Assembly (NCBI GenBank): GCA_030549335.1
Contig: CM060194.1
Span: 63,888,547-63,952,546 of the forward strand
Direction of reading: 5' to 3'
From: Pontederia crassipes
Taxonomy: Eukaryota > Streptophyta > Magnoliopsida > Commelinales > Pontederiaceae
DNA: 64,000 nucleotides
The notes below the pieces were generated by a model that worked only from the letters and a program-made list of their open reading frames with translations, ran no database searches and had not been told where the DNA came from. Shown here piece by piece: positions 55,171 through 64,000 of this stretch. Position numbers and translations under genes: made by a program. Position 1 is the first letter of the stretch. The number at the start of each line of letters is the position of its first letter.

Positions 55171-58143
55171 TGTCACACCCAACTCCATGACTAAGTGCTA
55201 ATCACAATTATCATAAATCTTAGTTACGTTTAGCCATTCCAAAAATAAAATTAACAAAATCTCCCTCCCTTACGTTCTTGTGTTATTAGCCAACACATAC
55301 AAAAGATGGACATATATTCATCAAAACTAAAAAAACTATAAGATATGAATTCGCATATGGTCATTATATATTTTTTTCCACAAATCATTTCACATATAAC
55401 CCCACGGGATCAAGTCTCATACAACCTTACAAAATGATTCTAATAAACTCTAGTACAACTCTCGAGTTTATCTATTACATGCATGCTTTTTAAAAATAAA
55501 AGTGGAGAGAAAATAAAAGTGCTCCAACGGCTCGACCTCTTCTATATGCATCAAAGGCAAGCTTCGAGATGACTCAACTCAAGAACTTATAATTATCTAA
55601 AAAATTCAACAAGGGTAATATGAGCAACAATCGTTTGCTTAGTGAGTGGAATAAATGTACAATATAGGGGAACAATACGAGTGCATATAACATTTAAATA
55701 ATCACATTTCTTTCATATGGGAAACGTTTAAAGCATAACTCATTTCACATAATTTTTCAAATCATATGAACTTTTACATAAATATAAATTATTCAAGATA
55801 TCATCATATTCACAGTTAAACTCCACACATGTGTCATTGTACATACTCATCATGGGTCAATACGTATCCCTCTATGATCATGTGTCATACAGTTAAGCGG
55901 AGCTTCATAATCAAGAGTATCAGATACGCAGAGTAAATCATGGGTCAATACGTATCCCTCTATGATTGTGTGTCATATAGTTAAGAAGAGCTTCATAATC
56001 AAGAGTCTCATATACGCAAAACAAATCATGGGTCAATACGTATCCCAATCATGATTATGTGCCACCCAATCATGATTCTTAGATACGCAGAGCGATCATG
56101 GGTCAATACGTAACCCTCCATGATTGTGTGTCATACAATTAAGCAGAGATTCACAATCAACAGTTTCAGATGCGCAAAGCAAATCATGGGTCAATACGTA
56201 TCCCAATCATGATTGTGTGCAACCCAATCATGATTCTCAGATACACAGAGCGATCATGGGTCAATACGTGCACGCAGAGCAGCCCCCAAAGGGCAAAGAC
56301 ACCCGATATACGTCACAAAAGCTTCATGTATATCGAATGCGATCCCAAAGACCTTTTTCAAACAGCATGGCTAATGAACACACGGAGTTTAACAATATCA
56401 AAATACACATGTCATAATCTCATATCATTATCGAATAAAACTTATTTTAACTTCACAAGCATTATTCCCTGAAAATATTTTCATGTAAAAGGTTGTTCCA
56501 TCTCATATAAAATCATTGAAACATATCATAAATACTTTTCATAGTTCAATATATGTTTCAATAATAATAATAATAATCTTTGCTTGAGGTAATATCATAA
56601 ATAAAAGAACTAACATATAACATTTTGCTATGTTGTAAATTTATCTACTCACCTTGTATTTTATCACTTCAAGGAGGTTTATTAGATTTCCTCCCTTTCA
56701 CTTGCAACTTGAGGTTTTCCTACAAACAATAATGTCTTCTTACTTCCCAATGCTAGTAAGGTAATATGCAATGCATGCTCATGATGTATGAATGCTTATG
56801 CACCCTAAAATGCATATAACCTTCTCTAATATCAATTTCTAACTTCAGACATTTATATTCATAAGCTATTCCACACTTAGAACTTTTTAATTCTCCAAAA
56901 CTTAACTAGTTTCAAGATTTCAGACTGAGTGTCTATCAATCAATAATTCATAACTTCTTAACCACATAGGAAAATTTTATGATTCTATATTAATTAGAAA
57001 CTATACATACTAAGGTTTCCAACCACCCAATATCATTATCAAATTCCAAGTGAGTAAGTTATGACATCCCAAGCAATCTGACCTAGGGTTTGTGCCCTGG
57101 CAGAATGTGTGTCACTGAAATATTGATTTATATATTTCTTCATACTTGTCCATTTAACTAGGACATAATTTTTTTGAAAACTAGACTTTATTAATATTTT
57201 GTCATAAAAATTAAAGAATTTAACTCGCTATATAAACTTATAATAAAAATAGTTAATTCGGGTCGCAATCTCTCAATGTATTGGAATCTGACAGAAGACT
57301 CGCTATGAAATGAAAAATTTATTTCTCCGCCTCTACACATCCAAATTGGATGCTTTCACTCTAGCCGAACCCTTGTGAAGTATACTTTAACATGTATAAA
57401 TCTCAAATCATGATTCTATTTACCCTAATCATACCCTAATCTACAAGGCGGACCTGTCTATGACACGGGACAGAGTGAGCGACCTACGGTTCTCGGTTCA
57501 TAACTTTCTCTACGAAAGTTCTTTTTGTATTATTCTTGTGGTCATGGAAAAGGATGAATCGTGCAAATTTTCAGGATTTATAAAGAACTACTCACGAAGA
57601 TATAATCTTATGAATTTATAGGTCAGCTTCGGATCCGCAGATTCACCCTAATCCAGCGAACTTGTCGAATTTCCTCAGGCTGTTCGGCAACAGATCTGGT
57701 CTTGAAAATTTTTCAGCTTGCAGATAATACGAATAAATAATTTATATATTTTTTCAGAATTTTAACACGTCATATGACGAATTGGAAAAATTATTTTCTA
57801 AGCAGCTGGTGAGCTGCCTGCTTCAGCTGCTTGAAACCCTATTGGTTGAAATGGAGGTCCAATCATATTATTTGGTTAAAAATTAGTGTTAAACTTCTAA
57901 TTAACATTAGTTAATCATAATTAAACATGTTTATTATAATATTTACAATTATTATAATTTATTCTTAATAATCTTATATAATTTCTTTATAACGCTTATC
58001 GGTAATTTAATTTTGATTATGCTTTAATCCAAGGGTTAATTGCTACATGCAACCATGACTATATAAGCATCTAAACTTATTTAAAAATGTTCATTAAAAG
58101 TAAGATTATGTTGAAATAATATTTGTGGAGCACGTTCATGACA
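55171..58143 (-). repeat. 3' LTR of the gypsy element (complete)
   Basis: 2973 bp. In element orientation it starts TGTCATGAACGTG and ends GAGTTGGGTGTGACA. The first 1.4 kb (plus coordinates) matches the right LTR very closely, with a few percent differences by eye. Confidence 0.85.
55850..56280. repeat. ~90-bp tandem repeats inside the LTR
   Basis: Six to seven occurrences of CATGGGTCAATACGTA, each followed by CC(C/A)TCTATGAT- or CCCAATCATGAT-type sequence and AGATACGCAGAG. The same array lies at 63235-63660 in the other LTR. Confidence 0.85.
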
Positions 58144-58157
58144 ATTCTCCCCTCCTT
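58144..58157 (-). other. Polypurine tract of the gypsy element
   Basis: AAGGAGGGGAGAAT on the minus strand immediately precedes the LTR start TGTCATG. Confidence 0.7.
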
Positions 58158-60524
58158 AAAAAAAATATGTCCCCAAAATTTAGATATATGTTGTGAATGA
58201 TAAGAATGAATACTTCCTTCTTATTTGGTCATTCTCACTTCCAACTTTCTCTTTACTTGAATGATTTCTTTTTTTTTCCTATAACACAAATACTAAAGGA
58301 AATTTTCATTTATGAAGTTCATTTTTCTTTACTCTTATAATTTATATTATATTTTTCTTCTCAAGATAAATTTTATTATACTCCAATAGATTGAGTTAAT
58401 CTTTATGTGCAGAAGGCTAGTCTGCAATTTATTGATAGTGCAATCTTTGATTCTATATGAGCAGATGGCAATTGTATATATTATTCTCTGTTGATGTTCT
58501 GCTCTCTTTGGTTCTCTATTGATGTTTTGCTCTCTTTGATTTTTGCTTTAAGGCATAGCACACAAAAATATCATATCTCAATAGAGATAAGAAAAATTGA
58601 TTATTGCATTAACCTAGATGAGTTAGCATCCATTTCACGTGGACATAATAACAAGAGTTTGTCAACCAATGAAGGGCTATGTGAAATAGCAAGGAAGATC
58701 TCTATTTCACTTGATGAAGGCATATTGACAAATAAAATATTTTTTTTGTGTCAATAAGTATGTCGAAAAACCAACAAGAAGTTTTTGGATGTTTGTTTAG
58801 AATATTTTATATGATTTGACATTGATCATTCTTATGATTTGAGCTTTGATATCTGCAGTTGTTGGACTTCTAACTGAATATTAGCCCAAGGATACATACG
58901 ATGATTTAGGAATCTTACTTAGCATATTCCTGGTCATCATAGTTATAGCATCTAGTGACTCATTACAATTTAGAGACTTTAGATAAGGAAAGGAAAAAGA
59001 TCTTGATCCAGTTGCCCAGAGATGGACATAGACAAAAACTTTTGTTGATGATTTGTTGATTGATGAGCTTGTCTACAAAGGATTTGATCAATATCATTGA
59101 ATATAGAAACATTGAAGATATTATAAATACACAATATCTTTGATGGTGGAACTTAACAAATAAACAGTTGATCTAATACATGTCAAAATCTCATATGGTA
59201 CTATGTATCATGGACATAACTTTCCTTCTCACTATTGTGATCTCCTTTTATTTTTTTTGATATTTCACAATAATCATGCATATATCATATTCTTTTGTCT
59301 ATAACATTTTCCTAATGTGCATATTTAAAATTCCATAAAAGAATTAATTCTTTGATCTAGTCTTGTTACCATGATTAATTTTATACAAAGTTCCTATAAA
59401 GATAAGTACCAATGTTATGAGTGGAAAACTAATTACAAGGAAATTCTCAAATATTGGACAAATTTTATGGATAACAAGAATAATGTGTAGTACTTCAACA
59501 ATTATATGAGTCTATCATGACAAGCAAAAGAAGATGACACATTGGATAAAGGGAATGACATAATAACCATCGATTATTACGTACCTATAAGTCAAATAAG
59601 ATCACTATCATTCCTAAGAATGAGTGTCAGAGTGCGAGCAACAATGAGTTTTGTGAATAAGAATTTTCCTCTCTAATTGATTTACAATGGTGAAATGTCA
59701 ATTCGGGTTCGCGATCGAGGATCAGAAAGGTGTTCCCCTCTAATCGCTCATTCGCTATACATTCAACCAACATTTCGTAATTGATGAACACCCAATTAAA
59801 GTTTTCGATAGATGACCAGAGGATGCATCACTCCAATAATCTTTCGAAAAGTTTTCTCACAACTCCTTTAAACTTCCAAAATTAATGGACGTGCTAAAGT
59901 CCAAAATGGCAAATCATTTATCACTCATAAAGGAATGACAATGATAATTCAATCAGTCACCCTATATGAGATGTGATAGATAAGGATGAGTAAAAATTTA
60001 CTTCCCAAATATGAGAAATTGTAATCGATAACCACTAATTAAGAATCGTCAATGATTTATAATGCATAACAATGAATATTGTTTGACAACTATGGGTTGA
60101 AAGTTGACAATAATTCTGATATCAATATAGCAATTTAAGGTTTCATAGTGATTTCAAAATCACTGCTAATAATTCACATTAGACAATGTTACCTTAATGA
60201 TCATCATATGATTTGAATCTTATCAAATAGACATCAGTTCCCAATACTAAACTGATTTGATGATTGGTTCTCTAACATTTATGCGTAACTTAATATTATT
60301 ATCCATTTCTATAAAATGTTTATCATTTCTTATTAATATAGACATCTCATAATGTCTTCATAGGATTACAAGCATCTATTCTCTTACTGATTATCCCTAT
60401 AAAACCTTTAATATCTCGTATAATCTTGTTAAAATTTGATGTTATCAAACCCAAAGAACAAAACTCATACTCTACTATCAACACATCCAACACAAATAAT
60501 TTCTTTCCATAATAAGAATCATTC

Positions 60525-60555
<31 letters not shown>

Positions 60556-61379
60556 TTTCATGATCACATTCATATTTTTCTTATGTTATTTATAACACAT
60601 TTGCAAATTAATTTTGACTATTCAAAATAACATAACTATACTTTATTTCAATTTTTCCTATCTTCTTATCCACGTATTTTATTCGGATCAATCTCAATCT
60701 TGTAGAATTAAGCTTCAAAGTCAACATTATTTACAAATTGAGAATAATCATAATCATTTGAGATAGTCGAACAAATATAGTATTCAAACCCAAAGACTTT
60801 ATTGTTAAAATTAGAATAACAATGATGTAATGCATATCTATTATCTGATTTTCATACATATGGGTATTCCAATGTATGTTAAATACAAAACTATGAAGGG
60901 TAGTTCGTAAATATCCTCTCCTCACACCTTCATAAGGTTCAAATGTATTTATTCCAAAACACAATGTCTCATTACAAAACTTTTATAACACAATATCTTA
61001 GGATGTGATTTTTTTTATTTTGCATTCCCTTACAATGTAAAATACAAACTAGTTGTTCTTAGGTGATAAGTTCTTGTTTCAATCAACAAGCTTATTCGTA
61101 CTCAATCATAAAATGATTACTTCAAATTTTCTTACATTGGAGACAAGAGAACACATCATACTTCATTTTCATATTAAGGAGAAATGTTGTATGATAAATA
61201 ATTGATCAAAGTCATTCAAATATATCAAATGATCATACATATCAAGGATATGATTTGTTTTTCTTAGAATTGACATGATATAATACTTTGAGGTCAACCC
61301 AAAACTTACTCATAATTTGACTCTTATTTTTATTTTTTCCATAATACTTTTATGAAATAATGTTTAAATATTTCTCATG
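58158..61379 (-). other. Eroded interior of the gypsy element, no intact frame
   Basis: By position this should hold RNase H, integrase and 3' sequences, but I could not recognise a motif. A (TA)n microsatellite lies at 60527-60551. Confidence 0.5.
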
Positions 61380-61860
61380 ATGTGCACGACCTTCGGAATT
61401 GAGAGTTCATAAGTTTATGAGAAATTTGATGGTTCACAATGATCATATCGAGTTCCATGTATATAGAGGTTGAGATATATCATTTTTTTAACTTTAGCTA
61501 ATAATATCCATATCTTAAAGTCATTTTTGAGAATCTAGTAGTACTTGTACTTCATCAAGCAAGTAACTCATTCTTGATAAATTATTCTTCACAATCACTT
61601 AAAATGTATATAATTCATGTCCAACTAAGGAACTTATCTTTCTTCTTGAAGAATAAATCCAAAGTTCAAAATTTTCACTAAATGCATACCTCATCGGAAT
61701 GCTCTCATGGTTCTTTTAATCTTATAGGTGTTATACAATAAGGAGACTTAAAAGTAGGAATAGTTTTATGAACTAGATCCATAAAGATTTCCCTCTATTT
61801 TCTCTGTTATAATTTGGAAAGTTCTTAACAATTTAACAAATTCAGATATGATTGGAATAT
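61380..61860 (-). pseudogene. Decayed Ty3/gypsy reverse transcriptase
   Basis: Joining minus-strand frames by eye gives pieces that line up in order with gypsy RT: IPIISEFVK, then MDLVHKTIPTFKSPYCITPI with RLKEP, then LFFKKKDKFL, then MSYLLDEVQVLL, then ISLKLKK and ELDMIIVNHQISHKLMNS. They correspond to the DVFP/EFSIDL-PY-APAELKEL, FVKKKDG, DLLDQL and YHQL...TRYGHYEF.VMPFGLTNAP blocks known from the family. Stops and frameshifts are frequent, and the YVDD region is not seen. The protein cannot function. Confidence 0.6.
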
Positions 61861-62540
61861 CTTCCAATCGTTATCCCTTTTTCCTTTATCTCGATGACAA
61901 AAGCAAAGTAAACTTCTCATCCCTTTTTAATTAAGTTATCTATCATTATTATGTAAATAATGCAAAAGGGGAAATTTTTAACATTTATCAAAAAAAAATA
62001 TAACTCTTAATATTCCTGATAACTCAAAGTAAACTTCTTTCTTAAAACAATGTGAAGTGGCATGCTGACGAACTAATCGATCACCTTTGGGTAAGACATT
62101 ATAGTCTTAGATATTTAAAGAAATGAAATATGTCATCATTTTCCACTTAGTACATTTTGACTCAATATTCATTTATATCTTTTGCAAGTGCTACTAGTTT
62201 GACTTGTAACATTACCATCATGAAACATTATTGATGGACCCATTATGATCACATCATCACGTAGGGAGGATTACTGTTGGCATCAAATGCCGCACTATGT
62301 ACCGATGCATAATGCATGAGATGAAAATGAACTCCTAATAGGTCAACCGTCAGACGAAGCAAATTTACAAAGGCCAATAGTATCAAATTGACCATCACCA
62401 CATTACTTATGTGGTGATAAGTTTATCCCTTAAAAATATAAAATAAGAAAAGTAATCAAAAGTATGCACTATTAATCTAATGCACATAATGTCACCTAAC
62501 CTTAAACTTAAGTCCTACTGTCTACAAAATCTTATAACCT
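61861..62540 (-). other. Eroded gag/protease region of the gypsy element
   Basis: No motif recognised; AT-rich, full of stops. Confidence 0.4.
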
Positions 62541-62554
62541 AAGCTCTGATACCA
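62541..62554 (-). other. Primer-binding site of the gypsy element
   Basis: Minus strand TGGTATCAGAGCTT, the site for initiator tRNA-Met, 5 bp from the LTR end. Confidence 0.85.
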
Positions 62555-62559
62555 AACTC

Positions 62560-64000
62560 TGTCACACCCAACTCTGTGACTAAGTGCTAATCCCAATTAT
62601 CATAAATCTTAGTTACGTTTAGTCATTCCAAAAATAAAATCGATAAAACCTCCCTCCCTTTCTTGTGTTATTAGTCAACACATACAAAAGATGGACATAT
62701 ATTCATCAAAGTTTAAAAAAACTATAAGATATGACATTCGCATATGGTCATTATATATTTTTTCCACAAACCATTTCACATATAACCCCAGAGGATCAAG
62801 TCTCATACAACCTTACAAAATGATTCTAATAAACTCTAGTACAACTCTCGAGTTTATCTATTACATGCATGCTTTTTAAAAATGAAAGTGGAGAAAAAAT
62901 AAAAGTGCTACAACGGCTCGATCTCTTCTATATGCATCAAAAGCAAGCTTCGAGTTGACTCAACTCAAGAACTTATAACTATCTGAAAAATTCAACAAGG
63001 GTAATATGAGCAACAATCGTTTGCTCAGTGAGTGGAATAAATGTACAATATAGGGGAACAATATGAGTGCATATAATATTTAAATAACCACATTTCTTTC
63101 ATATGGAAAACGTTTAAAGCATAACTCATTTCACATAATTTTCCAAATCATATGAACTTTTACATAAATATAAATTATTCAAGATATCATCATATTCACA
63201 GTTAAACTCCACACATGTGTCATTGCACATACTCATCATGGGTCAATACGTATCCCTCTATGATCATGTGTCATACAGTTAAGCGGAGCTTCATAATCAA
63301 GAGTATCAGATACGCAGAGTAAATCATGGGTCAATACGTATCCCTCTATGATTGTGTGTCATATAGTTAAGAAGAGCTTCATAATCAAGAGTCTCATATA
63401 CGCAAAATAAATCATGGGTCAATACGTATCCCAATCATGATTATGTGTCACCCAATCATGATTCTTAGATACGCAGAGCGATCATGGGTCAATACGTAAC
63501 CCTCCATGATTGTGTGTCATACAATTAAGCAGAGATTCATAATCAAGAGTCTCAGATGCGCAAAGCAAATCATGGGTCAATACGTATCCCAATCATGATT
63601 GTGTGCCACCCAATCATGATTCTTAGATACACAGAGCGATCATGGGTCAATACGTGCACGCAGAGCAGCCCCCAAAGGGCAAAGACACCCGATATACGTC
63701 ACAAAGGCTTCATGTATATCGAATGCGATCCCAAAGATCTTTTTCAAACAGCATGGCTAATGAACACACGGAGTTTAACAATATCAAAATACACATGTCA
63801 TAATCTCATATCATTATCGAATAAAACTTATTTTAACTTCACAAGCATTGTTCCCTGAAAATATTTTCATGTAAAAGATTGTTCCATCTCATATAAAATC
63901 ATTGAAACATATCATAAATACTTTTCATAGTTCAATATATGTTTCAATAATAATAATAATCTTTGCTTGAGGTAATATCATAAATAAAAGAACTAACATA
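62560..64000 (-). repeat. 5' LTR of the gypsy element, truncated by the window edge
   Basis: Starts TGTCACACCCAACTC on the plus strand. Collinear with 55171 to about 56610 with few differences, for example a shorter CCCTTTCTTGTG segment near 62655. The tandem array is at 63235-63660. Confidence 0.85.

Larger units (their letters stand above)
55171..64000 (-). mobile_element. Large Ty3/gypsy-type LTR retrotransposon, decayed pol, runs off the right edge
   Basis: Two long direct repeats start TGTCACACCCAACTC at 55171 and 62560. Next to the second is AAGCTCTGATACCA, the reverse complement of a TGGTATCAGAGCTT primer site, so the element reads on the minus strand and the right LTR is its 5' LTR. 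The interior is about 4.4 kb and keeps only eroded gypsy reverse transcriptase. The left target flank would be CAAAC (55166-55170); the right flank is outside the window. Confidence 0.88.

Noticed and set aside
56170-56472. 100-codon frame, also present at 63556-63858
   Set aside because: It occurs twice only because it lies in the LTR; it passes through 90-bp tandem repeats and matches no family.
1-64000. tRNA, rRNA, CRISPR arrays and bacterial-type operons
   Set aside because: None is seen. The only tRNA-like boxes are in a SINE, and the direct repeats are LTRs, satellites or CACTA subterminal arrays.

Overview
This is a piece of a flowering-plant nuclear genome. The evidence is spliced plant-specific transcription-factor genes (a DIVARICATA-type MYB pair and a TIFY-CCT-GATA gene), canonical GT-AG introns, and a dense nested load of plant transposons (CACTA, Mutator-like, copia, gypsy, RTE and L1 LINEs, SINEs). 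The species cannot be named from the sequence. Only two genes look intact, a MYB gene at 27.1-29.7 kb and a GATA/TIFY gene at 45.9-52.6 kb, both on the minus strand.

Layout. 0-0.2 kb: fragment of an EBP2-like gene with an in-frame stop. 1.4-3.2 kb: GC-rich island with short tandem repeats, then sequence rich in a CACGGCCGTG palindrome. 3.76-8.93 kb: non-autonomous gypsy-type LTR element with both LTRs. 9.9-10.7 kb: TIR element bounded by (TA)n. 10.89-14.84 kb: a foldback MITE split by a 3.4-kb Mutator-like element with a perfect 10-bp target duplication. 15.6-20.4 kb and 26.5-31.6 kb: two copies of one tandem duplication, each with a DIV-like MYB gene; the first copy is dead and the second is intact. 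Between them, 21.8-26.5 kb is a copia-type element of abnormal LTR-internal-LTR-leader-LTR structure, with a 1.65-kb CACTA element inside its 5' LTR. 32.4-34.7 kb: 2.3-kb CACTA element carrying only the accessory transposase gene. 35.2-44.9 kb: 9.7-kb CACTA element with decayed TNP2 and accessory genes. 44.9-46.9 kb: three short retroposons with long target duplications. 45.9-52.6 kb: the eight-exon TIFY-CCT-GATA gene, whose introns hold a tRNA-type SINE, an L1 tail, an RTE-tailed SINE and a 22-bp micro-insertion. 54.0-55.2 kb: an internally deleted RTE LINE, interrupted at 55,171 by a large gypsy element with ~3-kb LTRs that runs off the right end.

Themes. Many insertions have exact target duplications, so their order can be read: CACTA into copia LTR, MULE into MITE, SINE onto a finished CACTA end, gypsy into LINE. 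The short retroposons share about 85 bp of 3' end with the RTE LINE in the same window, which points to a LINE/SINE partnership. Nearly all nonsense codons in the dead MYB and the large CACTA replace Trp (TGG) or a likely Arg (CGA) codon by transitions, as expected for decay of methylated DNA.
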